Assembly: GCA_003506895.1 (NCBI GenBank)
Contig: DNXO01000020.1
Span: forward strand, 224,024-288,023
Source of the DNA: Acetobacteraceae bacterium
GTDB lineage: Bacteria; Pseudomonadota; Alphaproteobacteria; Acetobacterales; Acetobacteraceae
DNA length: 64,000 nucleotides
Direction of reading: 5' to 3'
Position numbers and translations under genes: made by a program
The notes under the pieces: model-generated
Databases searched by the model: none
What the model saw: the letters and a program-made list of their open reading frames with translations, nothing else
What the model was told of the DNA's origin: nothing
Shown: positions 25,587 through 34,176 of the stretch, one piece after another
Layout of the letters: the number at the start of each line of letters is the position of its first letter
Position numbering within the stretch: the stretch's first letter is position 1

Positions 25587-25765
25587 GCCGGCTGCTTACC
25601 CCTGTTCCAAGGCCGGGCGTGTCCTGGTCAACAGCAGCCGGATGATCATGACGTTGTAAAAACGTCTCGTTCGGCGAAATATGCGTTCTGATGTGGGGAA
25701 TTTCAAAACACCCGTCTGGTTTCGCCTGCGTCGCCTGGAGCAATGCCGCCCTCACTGGAAATACT

Positions 25766-25930
25766 CTAGCCGCCCGCGACATCCTTGGTCAGCAGGGCCG
25801 GATAGTTCACGTCATACCGTCCAGCCAGGATTTTCTCCTGATCGTCGAGATGCTCGTGATCCTGGTCAGGTGCCTGATCGCTTGGGGCGGTTGCCGGGAT
25901 GGCCAGTTTATCGTGATTGGTGTCAGACAT
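25766..25930 (-). CDS. small acidic protein, 54 aa
   Basis: An ATG at 25930 with AGGAG six bases upstream opens a 54-codon frame ending in TAG at 25766. The product begins MSDTNHDKLAIPATAPS, has an acidic stretch QDHEHLDDQEKILAG, and ends NYPALLTKDVAGG. It is hydrophilic, with no TM segment. I recognise no family. The strong ribosome binding site and a private AT-richer upstream region (25940-26060) support it as a real gene. It lies in a 593-base interval otherwise free of genes. Confidence 0.7.
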   Translation of the reverse strand: MSDTNHDKLAIPATAPSDQAPDQDHEHLDDQEKILAGRYDVNYPALLTKDVAGG

Positions 25931-26179
25931 CGTTGTCTCCTGTTTCGTTTTAGGCGAGGCCAGGAAGGCAATCCGAAATCATGATGCCGAGGACGGCATA
26001 AGATAAATATCAATTGTATATAGTGCCTGTTTTTGCAGTGCACAACAAAAACTTCGGATCAGACCGCTATCATGCCTGAATGCGCGGTACCCATCCTGAC
26101 CATGGGGGTCCGTTCGCTGCATCAAAAAAATAGCCGCTGCGTCTCCCAATGCCAGTTGTCGCTGGTATCGCGCGCCCGG
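25931..26179. other. AT-richer intergenic region upstream of the small gene
   Basis: This stretch is clearly lower in GC than its surroundings, with runs such as ATAAATATCAATTGTATATAG near 26000. It contains a small hairpin ATGCCG-AGGA-CGGCAT near 25984. It probably carries the promoter of the 54-aa gene and the 3' end of the TPR transcript. The local composition could also mark an old insertion. Confidence 0.4.
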
Positions 26180-26689
26180 CTACCGCAGCCCGGCGCGATT
26201 GCGGGCCACGCTCTTGGTCGTTGGATGATCGGGACCGAGCGCCTTCATGTAAATCGACAGCGACCAGTCCAGCGCCTCCCGAGCGGAGAATCCGTCGCCG
26301 AGGTCCTTCAGGACGCCGGCGAGGTTGTTGGCATCGCGCGCGACATTGATGTGCTCGTGGCCCAATGCCGCCTCATCGATCGCCAACGCACGCTCGAACG
26401 CGCCGTGGGCGCCTTCCAGATCCCCGATGTCGTGCAGGATCAGACCCAGATGGTTGATGTCGGTCGCCGTTTCCGGATGATTTGCGCCAAAAGCCTCGGT
26501 ATGCAGCGCCAGTGCCCGGCTGAGCTGCGCCTGGGCGTCCATCATGTCGCCCAGTTCGTGCGACAGCCGGCCGAGATCGCGCAGATCGTCGGCAAGGCTG
26601 GGGTGGTCGGCGCCAACCTCGCGCTGGCGGGCCTCGATCAGGTTTTCCAGGTTGGCGCGCTGGGCGCGCAAATCACTCATGCTGGCCAT
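26180..26689 (-). CDS. kinesin-light-chain-like tetratricopeptide repeat protein
   Basis: A 169-residue protein built of four 42-residue TPR units of the kinesin light chain/TPR_12 type, seen as repeated GADHPSLADDL, GANHPETATDIN, GHEHINVARDANN and GPDHPTTKSVA. Such repeats form a right-handed superhelix for protein binding. There is no enzyme domain, signal peptide or membrane segment. AGGA lies seven bases before the ATG at 26689. The gene starts 72 bases after the transporter gene ends on the same strand, with a long inverted repeat between them. Confidence 0.82.
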   Translation of the reverse strand: MASMSDLRAQRANLENLIEARQREVGADHPSLADDLRDLGRLSHELGDMMDAQAQLSRALALHTEAFGANHPETATDINHLGLILHDIGDLEGAHGAFERALAIDEAALGHEHINVARDANNLAGVLKDLGDGFSAREALDWSLSIYMKALGPDHPTTKSVARNRAGLR

Positions 26690-26702
26690 CGGGACGTCCT
26701 TG

Positions 26703-26742
26703 AAGGCGTATGTCAGCCGAATATGTGGCCGACATACGCCTT
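26703..26742. terminator. 16-bp inverted repeat between transporter and TPR genes
   Basis: Positions 26703-26718 and 26727-26742 are complementary except for one base, with an eight-base AT-rich loop. It follows the transporter stop on the minus strand by 18 bases and ends 13 bases before the TPR start. A U tract is missing. It may be a terminator, an attenuator or an operator of the TPR gene. Confidence 0.55.
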
Positions 26743-26760
26743 TCGCTCAAGGGCGCGATA

Positions 26761-28086
26761 CTAGTCGTCGTATTCCACGGAGATATCCTGGCCGGTGTAG
26801 TCAGGCATCATTGACGCCGAAATCAGGCTGACCACCGCGCAGGCGGCGATGTAGATCGCGACCGCGTAGCCGGTGTGATAGCTGGCGAACAGCGCCGTCG
26901 CGATCAGCGGGGCGGGACCGCCGGCGATGATCGAGGCGAGTTGGTAGCCAAGCGATGCGCCGCTATAGCGCAGCCGGGGCGTGAAGGCCTCGGCGATCAG
27001 TGCTGCCTGCGGGCCGTACATCATGTCATGCGGGATCAACGACAGCACGATCGCCACCACCACCAGTGTGGGCGAGCCGCTGCCCAACAGCGCGAAGTAG
27101 ATGAAGCCGAACACCCCGGTGACCGCGGCACCGATCAGATACATCTTCCGCCGGCCGATCTTGTCCGAGATATGTCCGGATAACGGGATGCTGATGAACG
27201 ACAACAGCGAGGCCGCCAGCACGGCCGACAACACCAGTTCGCGCGACATATGGAGCGTGCCGGTGCCGTAGGCGAAGATGAAGGCGGTGAAGATGTAGAA
27301 TGGCGCCTGTTCGGCCATGCGGATCAGCGCGGAGAGGATGATCTGCTTGGGCTGCTTCTTGATCACCTCCAGGATCGGCGCTTTTTCAATCTTATTGTTC
27401 TGGACGAGTTGCTTGAAGACGGGTGTTTCAAGGATGCCGATCCGGATCCACAGGCCGATTCCCACCAGGACGATGCTGAGGAAGAACGGCACGCGCCAGC
27501 CCCAGTTGATGAAGTCGGCCCCCGACCACGCGCTGAATGCCAGCATGACGGCGTTCGACAGGAATACGCCGCACGGCACGCCGAATTGCGGCCAGGAGGC
27601 GACCAGACCGCGATTGCCGTGGCCGCGGGCCCACTCCATCGCGATGAGAACCGATCCACCCCATTCGCCGCCGACGCCGATGCCTTGCAACATGCGCAGG
27701 ATGGTCAGGATGACGGCACCCCAAATCCCGATCGATTCGTAACCGGGCACCAGTGCCACCAGGAACGTCGCGACGCCCATCAGCAGCAAGGTGGTGATCA
27801 GCGTCGCCTTACGGCCAATGCGGTCGCCGTAATGGCCAAAGATGGCCGCGCCGATCGGGCGGCCGACAAAGCCGATGAAATAGGTGCTGAATGCCGCCAA
27901 GGTACCGACCAAGGGATCGGAGTTGGGAAAGAACAGCTTAGGAAACACCAAACCAGCCGCAGTGCCATAGATGAAGAAATCGTACCATTCGATCGTGGTA
28001 CCAACGGTCGCGGCGATGACGGCCTTGCGAAGTTGCTTGCTGTGTTCGGCGTCTGTTAGACCACTCGATACGGTCGTGGCTGACAT
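26761..28086 (-). CDS. MFS transporter, metabolite:H+ symporter (MHS) family
   Basis: A 441-residue inner-membrane transporter with twelve predicted TM segments. Family marks are the N-terminal GTTIEWYDFFIYGTAAGLVF, the loop motif GHYGDRIGRKATL, RMLQGIGVGGEWGGS, and a second-half copy ISDKIGRRKMYL. These match MHS symporters of the proline/betaine, shikimate and dicarboxylate types; the substrate is not readable. The ATG at 28086 follows GGGAGGGGG. The longer frame to 28257 lacks support. Confidence 0.92.
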   Translation of the reverse strand: MSATTVSSGLTDAEHSKQLRKAVIAATVGTTIEWYDFFIYGTAAGLVFPKLFFPNSDPLVGTLAAFSTYFIGFVGRPIGAAIFGHYGDRIGRKATLITTLLLMGVATFLVALVPGYESIGIWGAVILTILRMLQGIGVGGEWGGSVLIAMEWARGHGNRGLVASWPQFGVPCGVFLSNAVMLAFSAWSGADFINWGWRVPFFLSIVLVGIGLWIRIGILETPVFKQLVQNNKIEKAPILEVIKKQPKQIILSALIRMAEQAPFYIFTAFIFAYGTGTLHMSRELVLSAVLAASLLSFISIPLSGHISDKIGRRKMYLIGAAVTGVFGFIYFALLGSGSPTLVVVAIVLSLIPHDMMYGPQAALIAEAFTPRLRYSGASLGYQLASIIAGGPAPLIATALFASYHTGYAVAIYIAACAVVSLISASMMPDYTGQDISVEYDD

Positions 28087-28226
28087 GGATATTTCCCCCT
28101 CCCAAGCCTGCTCTGGCGACAGGTCATTGCTGTACCAGCGTCGGCTGATTCGGCGGGGAAGGCAACCGATTTTATAGACACTCGTCATGGCCCGGCGAAC
28201 CGGCCGTGGGGCTTGTGCGGGTATGT

Positions 28227-28263
28227 CATGTCGTGGCCGAGGTGCGCCCCCGGCCACGACATG
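28227..28263 (-). terminator. hairpin after the superoxide dismutase gene
   Basis: CATGTCGTGGCCG (28227-28239) pairs exactly with 28251-28263 around an 11-base loop. On the minus strand it begins 12 bases after the sod stop. There is no strong U tract. The position suggests transcript termination or 3' end protection. Confidence 0.6.
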
Positions 28264-28274
28264 CTCAGCGGCGG

Positions 28275-28868
28275 TTAGAGCTGGGCTTCGGCGTATTCGT
28301 AGTTCGCCAGGTTATCCAGCCAGTTCTGCAGGTAGTTCGGGCGGACATTGCGGAAGTCGAGGTAGTAGGCGTGCTCCCACACGTCGCAGCCCAGCAGCAC
28401 CTTGCCCTCGCCGGTGGCGAGCGGGTTGGAGCCGTTCGGGGTCTTGGTCACCTTCAGCTTGCCGTCGGTGCCGAGAACGAGCCACGCCCAGCCGGAGCCG
28501 AACTGGCTGACGCCGGCGGCCTTGAAGTCGTCCTTGAACTTCTGCACGCCACCCAGATCGGCGTTGATCTTGGCTTCCAGCTTGGGCGGGATCTTGCCGC
28601 CGTTCGGGCTCATGCATTCCCAGAACACGATGTGGTTCCAATGCTGGCCGGCGTTGTTGAAAACCGGGCCGCCAGCGGCGGCGGTGGACTTCACGATCTC
28701 GTCCAGCGACTTGCCTTGCAGGGCGGGGTCTTTCTCCACGAACCCGTTCAGCGCGGTGACATAAGCCTGATGATGCTTGCCGTGATGCAGGTCGAGGGTT
28801 TCCTCGCACATGCCTTTGGCGCCCAGGGCGGTCTTGGAATAGGGCAGGGTCGGCAGTTCGAAAGCCAT
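28275..28868 (-). CDS. sodB: superoxide dismutase, Fe/Mn family (probably Fe)
   Basis: A 197-residue cytoplasmic enzyme that dismutes superoxide. Metal ligands are visible as H28 (LDLHHGKHH), H79 in NNAGQHWNH, D162 and H166 in DVWEHAYY. Glutamine before the second ligand and glycine rather than glutamine in the TPNGSNPL loop favour iron or cambialistic use over strict manganese. Length is standard. It is monocistronic, diverging from the squalene/phytoene-synthase-like gene, and followed by a strong hairpin. Confidence 0.95.
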   Translation of the reverse strand: MAFELPTLPYSKTALGAKGMCEETLDLHHGKHHQAYVTALNGFVEKDPALQGKSLDEIVKSTAAAGGPVFNNAGQHWNHIVFWECMSPNGGKIPPKLEAKINADLGGVQKFKDDFKAAGVSQFGSGWAWLVLGTDGKLKVTKTPNGSNPLATGEGKVLLGCDVWEHAYYLDFRNVRPNYLQNWLDNLANYEYAEAQL

Positions 28869-29004
28869 CGTATGTCTCCCAGTTGCGGTGAGGTGGTTCG
28901 GCGCGAGTGCGGCCGGAAACGCAGTGTTAGCTATGGCCAGCCCGGCGAGGCGTCAACCCTTGGACGGTATTGCATTGCCCCTTGAACCGCGCCACCACCG
29001 GGAC

Positions 29005-29784
29005 ATGAACGACGCGATCACCGCCTTGGTTCGCCGCCACGACCCCGACCGGTTCCTGACGGCCCTGTTTGCCCCACCGGAACGGCGCAACGCCCTTCTG
29101 GCGTTATACGCCTTCAACCACGAACTTGCTCGGGCGCGTGAAGTCGCCAGCGAGCCGTCGCTGGCGCTGATTCGCCTGCAATGGTGGCGCGAGGTTGTGG
29201 AGGGCGAGAACAAACGGCACGAGGTGGCCTCGCCGTTGACAGCCTTCATCGCCGCTGGGGTTTTGAGACCGTCGCTCCTGCTGCCGGTGATCGAGGCGCG
29301 GGAAACCGAGGTTTATGGAGATTTCGAGACACTCGCTGACTGGCGCGCCTGGCTGTTGGCGGGGGCGGGCGGATTGGCGGTGGCGGCGGCCTCGGCGCTG
29401 GGCGCGCCGGAGCCCGGCGCGGCTCGGCCTTTCGGCGCTGCCTATGGGGCAGCCGGCGTGCTGCGGGCAACGGGGGTGCTGGCAGGGCAGGGAACCTGCC
29501 TGCTGCCGCGCGACGTGCTTGGCCGCCACGATCTGTCAGCCGAGGCGTTCATCGACGATCCCGGGTCGCTGGCCGCCCGGGCCGCGTTGTCGGACATGGT
29601 GGGCGAGGCGAAGGCGTTCCTTGCGGGCGTACGGCGCGGAGCCATCCCACGGTCAGCGATCGCGGCCGTCTTGCCCGCGGTCCTCGCCCGCCGCGATCTG
29701 GCGCGATGGCCCGCCGTGGCCACGCCCCGGCGGTTGGGCGACCGCCTCGCCGTGGTTTTCGGCGGCATGACAGGGCGGGTTTAA
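29005..29784 (+). CDS. squalene/phytoene synthase family protein (NDUFAF6-like)
   Basis: A 259-residue isoprenoid-synthase-fold protein. It shows FLTALFAPPERRNALLALYAFNHELARARE and LALIRLQWWREVVEG, the first aspartate-rich region being replaced by ELARARE. Without the two full Asp-rich motifs of a true synthase, it resembles the mitochondrial complex I assembly factor NDUFAF6 more than a carotenoid enzyme. No carotenoid or hopanoid genes are nearby. The ATG at 29005 is preferred to 28888 because homology begins there. Confidence 0.78.
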   Translation: MNDAITALVRRHDPDRFLTALFAPPERRNALLALYAFNHELARAREVASEPSLALIRLQWWREVVEGENKRHEVASPLTAFIAAGVLRPSLLLPVIEARETEVYGDFETLADWRAWLLAGAGGLAVAAASALGAPEPGAARPFGAAYGAAGVLRATGVLAGQGTCLLPRDVLGRHDLSAEAFIDDPGSLAARAALSDMVGEAKAFLAGVRRGAIPRSAIAAVLPAVLARRDLARWPAVATPRRLGDRLAVVFGGMTGRV

Positions 29785-29841
29785 GACGGCTTCCGCCGCA
29801 CGGCACGCACGGGCATGATTGGGTTCGTGGGAGGGAGCAAG

Positions 29842-30756
29842 ATGATAGACGCGGATGAAACATTCGGTGGCACCTGGCCGTTCGCCCCGCATTTCACCGA
29901 GGGGGGTGGATTCCGCCAGCACTACGTCGACGAGGGCGCCGGTCGTCCCGTCCTGTTGCTGCACGGACAACCCACCTGGGGCTATATCTGGCGGCGGTTC
30001 ATTCCCCCTCTGGCGGCGACGCACCGGGTTGTCGTTCCCGATCACATGGGGTTCGGCAAAAGCGAGACCCCGGCCGGCCGGGAATACACGCTGCGCACCC
30101 ATGTCGCGAACCTGACGGCGCTGATCGAGGAGTTGGACCTGCGGGACATCACGCTGGTGATGCAGGACTGGGGCGGGCCGATCGGCGTGGGCTATGCCGT
30201 GCGGCACCCGGAGCGCATTCACAGCCTGGTGCTGATGAACACAGTCGTTGGTTATGGTACCGCCGGGCGCCGCGATCTGCCGAATCCGATCGAGACTCCG
30301 TGGTTCCGCTGGATACGCGAAGGACTGCCGACCGGACGAACCGAGGCGGTGCTGTCCCAGCTTGGCTCCACCATCCTGTCGGTGATGCAGATCGTGGGGC
30401 TGGAGCGGTTGGACCGCGTCGATCCCATGTTCATTCGTGCCTATGCCGCGCCCTTCCCGACACCGGCGGACTGCAAGGGAGCGATTGAATTCCCGCTCGA
30501 TCTGGCCTTGGGACGGATCCGCGATTTCGTCCGCGAGGGTGTGTCCGGCGTTCCGGCCCTGCGCGACAAGCCGGCGCTGATGATCGAGGGCATGCTGGAT
30601 CGGGCCATTCCGCCGCCACTCGCGTTGGCCGACTTCGCCGGATTGTGGCCGAATGCGCCTGTCATCAAGGTGCCGGGGGCTGGCCATTACATCCAGGAAG
30701 ACGCCCCGGAGGTCGTGATTCCGGCACTACAGACGTTCTTGGGCATGCTGCGGTAG
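29842..30756 (+). CDS. alpha/beta hydrolase, haloalkane dehalogenase-like
   Basis: A 304-residue alpha/beta hydrolase. HGQPTWGYIWRR near residue 45 gives the oxyanion/halide-side motif, the nucleophile is the aspartate in VMQDWGGPIG near residue 112, and the catalytic histidine is in GAGHYIQED close to the C-terminus. An aspartate nucleophile followed by tryptophan is typical of haloalkane dehalogenases and epoxide-hydrolase relatives; the exact substrate is open. The start at 29842 has GGAGGGAG upstream; the frame also has an ATG at 29815. Confidence 0.85.
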   Translation: MIDADETFGGTWPFAPHFTEGGGFRQHYVDEGAGRPVLLLHGQPTWGYIWRRFIPPLAATHRVVVPDHMGFGKSETPAGREYTLRTHVANLTALIEELDLRDITLVMQDWGGPIGVGYAVRHPERIHSLVLMNTVVGYGTAGRRDLPNPIETPWFRWIREGLPTGRTEAVLSQLGSTILSVMQIVGLERLDRVDPMFIRAYAAPFPTPADCKGAIEFPLDLALGRIRDFVREGVSGVPALRDKPALMIEGMLDRAIPPPLALADFAGLWPNAPVIKVPGAGHYIQEDAPEVVIPALQTFLGMLR

Positions 30757-30759
30757 GCG

Positions 30760-31812
30760 TCATCCGAAGGCTTGCGCGAGACGGCACTCCTCGGCCTGCT
30801 GGCCGTGGAAAAAGGTCAGCAGGACATAGCGGCTGCCGGTGGTGACCGGGGCGACCTCGTGCAGGACAGCGGCCGAGAAGATCAGTCCGCCGCCGGTCGA
30901 GGTGGCGTGGCGATGATCGTTATATTCAGGAAACAGCAGGTGGCCGCCGTGATATTCGCCGGCGTTCAGGTTGACCGACAGTGCGAACTCCCGAAACGCG
31001 ACGTTGCCTGCTGTGTTGTCGCGGTGGCGACGGAACAGACCGCCGGGGCCATCATACCGGGAAACCAGAATCCGGTCGGTGAACGCGACGCGGGCCTGAA
31101 ACGCCTTGACGATCTCCGGCGCACAGCGGTCAAGCAGCAGATCCCGCAAGGTTCGATGAAGCTGGCTATCCGGCTCGACGATCATATCGCGCCGGTGCTT
31201 TTTCGCATGGTCGATCACATTGGCCGCCCGTCCCGCCGCATCGACCCGAGCGACGGTGCCGTCGATGGTGTGGCTGGACTCGAATAGGGCGATGAGTTGC
31301 TCGCACATGGCCCGGGACAGGAGATTCGGCAAAACGATCGCCGGCGCTGGCATCATGACGGGGCGGGGCTGCTCCGACGGCAACGCGTCAAGGCAGGCAA
31401 GGCAGGCCGTGGCGATCGCGGGATCCCGAACGGGATCAGCACGCATGGCGATGCGGAGGTTGCGGTCGACGACCAGCGCCAGCGTCTCCCGAGGCCCGAC
31501 ACCGCAACGGGTGAGGAATCCGCCGCAGTCGATTGCCCGAACGGACAGCGCGTCCCCGTCAAGCAGGTGCAAGGGATTGTCGTCAACGATGACGAACATG
31601 TCCGCGCCGCGCGACGCGAGCGAGGTTCGGCAGGGTTCCATCGCCGCCAGGATGGCTGGCAGTTCCCCGGTTGCCTCGGCACCAACCAGGATCAATATCG
31701 CCGGGCGCCCATATTGCGCTTCAAAGGTGTAGAATGATCCGTCGGAAGCCATCCCGTAGCAAGGCGGCGCCGGATCGCCGACTTGTGAGGAAAAGCGGAC
31801 TGTTTCAAGCAT
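30760..31812 (-). CDS. peroxiredoxin-like domain fused to 2OG-Fe(II) oxygenase
   Basis: A 350-residue two-domain protein. Residues 1-145 resemble a peroxiredoxin/AhpC-TSA fold (GDPAPPCYGMASDG, then a long beta-alpha region), but the peroxidatic cysteine motif is missing, so this part is probably a binding module. Residues 155-340 form a prolyl-4-hydroxylase-type dioxygenase: iron ligands H263, D265 (RRHRDN) and H318 (VLHEVAP), and R328 for 2-oxoglutarate. It likely hydroxylates a peptide or small molecule. Its ATG overlaps the end of the FkbH-like gene by eight bases, so the two are translationally coupled. Confidence 0.85.
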   Translation of the reverse strand: MLETVRFSSQVGDPAPPCYGMASDGSFYTFEAQYGRPAILILVGAEATGELPAILAAMEPCRTSLASRGADMFVIVDDNPLHLLDGDALSVRAIDCGGFLTRCGVGPRETLALVVDRNLRIAMRADPVRDPAIATACLACLDALPSEQPRPVMMPAPAIVLPNLLSRAMCEQLIALFESSHTIDGTVARVDAAGRAANVIDHAKKHRRDMIVEPDSQLHRTLRDLLLDRCAPEIVKAFQARVAFTDRILVSRYDGPGGLFRRHRDNTAGNVAFREFALSVNLNAGEYHGGHLLFPEYNDHRHATSTGGGLIFSAAVLHEVAPVTTGSRYVLLTFFHGQQAEECRLAQAFG

Positions 31813-33964
31813 GGGCCATATCCGCCGGCGCTTTCGTTCGCCAATAGCCCTCGTCGACGACCTGAAAGCCGTGCGCCGCGTATAGATGCCGGACCGGCAT
31901 GTTCCGGTCCGTCTGAACGATCCGCCCGGTCAGGACTGGTTCGTCCCAGCCATGATCGGCGAGAACGGCGTCCAGCAGCGCCCGCTCTCCGCCCAGGCCG
32001 ATAACACGGCAACTAAGGACGAAGTTCAGGATTTCGCCCGCCCGCACGACGGCAACGCCGACCAGGCCGTGATCAGCGAGGCGGTCGCGCATCCGCAGAA
32101 CGAAAACCCGCCCGGTAGGGGCGTCAGTTATCCGTCGCAGCTCATCCAGCGTGAAGGTCCTGCCGGTTGCGTTGAATTGGGTGGTCCTGGCGACCAGTTC
32201 CGCGACACGACTCAGCACCGGTTCGGTGGCGTTGCCGGCCGTCAGCCGTTCCACGGTTGCGACGACATTCAGCGACGCGACGAAGCCCGCATCGTCCGCG
32301 ACCGCATTCCGTAGCCGCGACCGGTCGAGTTGCGCCTTCACCAAGGCGCTTCGTTGACCGGCCTCTTCGGTCAGGCGAACGGGTTGCAGCCTGGGGTCCG
32401 TCAGCAGCGCGCGGCGCAGGGCGAACAAGTCCTCTCCCAGCACGGCGATATCCGGAAGCGCGTGGCGGACCCGCTCTCGTTCCCGTTCGCTGTCGTCCAC
32501 GAACAGGAAAGCATCCAAGGAGAAGCCGAGTTCGTCGGCGATGGACTGGATGTTGGCAGCCTTGTCGCCCCAGTTGATGCGGGTGCAAACGAAATGATCC
32601 GGGGTCAGTAGCCGATGCCGTGGATAGTGCTGGCCGTATTGCCAGAGCCGCCGCACCGTTTCTTCATCATTCTTACTGACGCAGGCTAACAAGATACCGC
32701 GCCGGCGTAGCATCAGCAGCGCCTCGTGGATGCCGAAATACAGGCCGACGAAAGAATTGGCGCTGCTGACATCCGGCCCCCACGCGAACGGACTGCCGGT
32801 TTCCGCCAGGACGCCCGGCCAGAGCACGCCGTCGAGATCGACGATGACGCACTTCTTCCGGTCCACACCAAGCACGGTCACCAGCACGTCCATATGCGCG
32901 CGAGCCATCACGGCCTCGCGCCGATAGGGATCGCCGCCGAGATGATCGGCAAGGGGCTGCATGTCCGGAAATTGGTGATGGACGGCGGCGCGTTCGTCTG
33001 ACGGCCGCTGCAACATCCAGCCGGGCGAGCCGAAATGGGTAAACGACACCAATCCGTCGTCCAGCAGTGCCACGCTGCCCGCCTCGCCCAGGGCGGCGGC
33101 TGTGTCCACCAGGAAAACGTCGGTGTATCGTTCAGCGAGTTCAGACAGTGCGAGGTTGGTGCGGCGAATCCGGTTGCGATGGCTATGGGACCCCCGATCG
33201 GCGAAGCCCAGCGGCTGTACCGTCGGCTCCGGAAGCCCATCGATCAGGATAGGGGCCGAGCTCAGCGCCCGAAGCTTGTTCAGCATCGTCTCCATGTCGT
33301 CCACATAGACCCGGGCGGGATCGCCGCCGTGGTGTTCGGGATCGCCCGCGACGATCGCATGACGGGACTGGAGCGCCCCGATCAGGATGGCGTCCTGCTT
33401 TCGCTCTCCCGCCAATGCGGTATCGGCTGGAAACGAGGCAGCCGCCCGTAAATCGATCCCGCGGCGTTCCGCTTCCCGGCGCAGGAAGTCGGTTTCCATC
33501 TGCAGATCGCAGTCCCCCAGCAGGAGGATATCGATGCGATGCCGGAAAGCCCGGCTGTCAGCCACGGTGCGTGGGGCGGCCACCGACCAGTAGGGATGGG
33601 CACCCTCCATCCTTGTCCGGCGGTACTTGTCCAGGATTTCGACTGGATCGCGGCCTTGGGTTTCAGCGAGCCCCAGCGCGGTTTCGGCGGCCTCTGTTTC
33701 CGGGTCCTGTTCCGTCAGCAGGCCGCGATCCGTCAGTTCTCCGAGGCAGGTCCGTATCGGCTCCTGGTCGGCACCGAGGATCGCCGCCAACTGCGACAGG
33801 GCGGTTTTGAACGGCGTGGGTTCGTCAAAGAACCGCAGGAGTTCCGCAACCTCACAGCTTATTTTCAGGCGTGCCTGGCTAACGGCATGGATCGCCAGCG
33901 CGCTGCCGTCAGGAAGGTCGATCAGATGCGCGTAACGCGATCGGCGTAGAGTGACCTGGGACAC
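31805..33964 (-). CDS. FkbH-like HAD-IIIC protein with N-terminal winged-helix module
   Basis: A 719-residue multidomain protein. Residues 1-95 look like a PqqD/RRE-type winged helix. Residues 145-340 resemble an SGNH-like domain (ILLLGDCDLQMETDFL). Residues 370-500 are the HAD-IIIC core with VDLDGVLWPG (D376, D378), CVSKND, NWGDKAAN (K468) and FVDDSE. Residues 550-719 are a GNAT-like part including TTQFNATGRTF, typical of FkbH relatives. FkbH enzymes load glyceryl units onto carrier proteins; no carrier protein is seen here. Start is GTG at 33964. The 2OG-oxygenase gene overlaps its end, forming a two-gene operon. Confidence 0.82.
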   Translation of the reverse strand: MSQVTLRRSRYAHLIDLPDGSALAIHAVSQARLKISCEVAELLRFFDEPTPFKTALSQLAAILGADQEPIRTCLGELTDRGLLTEQDPETEAAETALGLAETQGRDPVEILDKYRRTRMEGAHPYWSVAAPRTVADSRAFRHRIDILLLGDCDLQMETDFLRREAERRGIDLRAAASFPADTALAGERKQDAILIGALQSRHAIVAGDPEHHGGDPARVYVDDMETMLNKLRALSSAPILIDGLPEPTVQPLGFADRGSHSHRNRIRRTNLALSELAERYTDVFLVDTAAALGEAGSVALLDDGLVSFTHFGSPGWMLQRPSDERAAVHHQFPDMQPLADHLGGDPYRREAVMARAHMDVLVTVLGVDRKKCVIVDLDGVLWPGVLAETGSPFAWGPDVSSANSFVGLYFGIHEALLMLRRRGILLACVSKNDEETVRRLWQYGQHYPRHRLLTPDHFVCTRINWGDKAANIQSIADELGFSLDAFLFVDDSERERERVRHALPDIAVLGEDLFALRRALLTDPRLQPVRLTEEAGQRSALVKAQLDRSRLRNAVADDAGFVASLNVVATVERLTAGNATEPVLSRVAELVARTTQFNATGRTFTLDELRRITDAPTGRVFVLRMRDRLADHGLVGVAVVRAGEILNFVLSCRVIGLGGERALLDAVLADHGWDEPVLTGRIVQTDRNMPVRHLYAAHGFQVVDEGYWRTKAPADMAHA

Positions 33965-34176
33965 GAATTTCTCGTCGCTTGCAACGTCGAAGGAAACTCA
34001 CTGTCGCAGGTCCAGGTTAATAGAAGGTTAAGGCGGCGGCGATACCGCATCTGGAGACATTGCCGGGTCCTTTTGACTCAAGCGGATTATCGATCAGATC
34101 CCAACGGTTGATCGAGGTCATCGCGTCCGCCATCGCGCTGGATTTAAACTGTAAGGACCATTCTCAGGAGGCTTCC

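Noticed and set aside
29005..29784. Carotenoid or hopanoid synthase
   Set aside because: The Asp-rich catalytic motifs are incomplete and no companion pigment or hopanoid genes are in the window.
33965..34176. Search for a precursor peptide next to the FkbH-like gene
   Set aside because: Only a ten-codon minus-strand frame ending in proline residues was seen, without a ribosome binding site; not a credible precursor.
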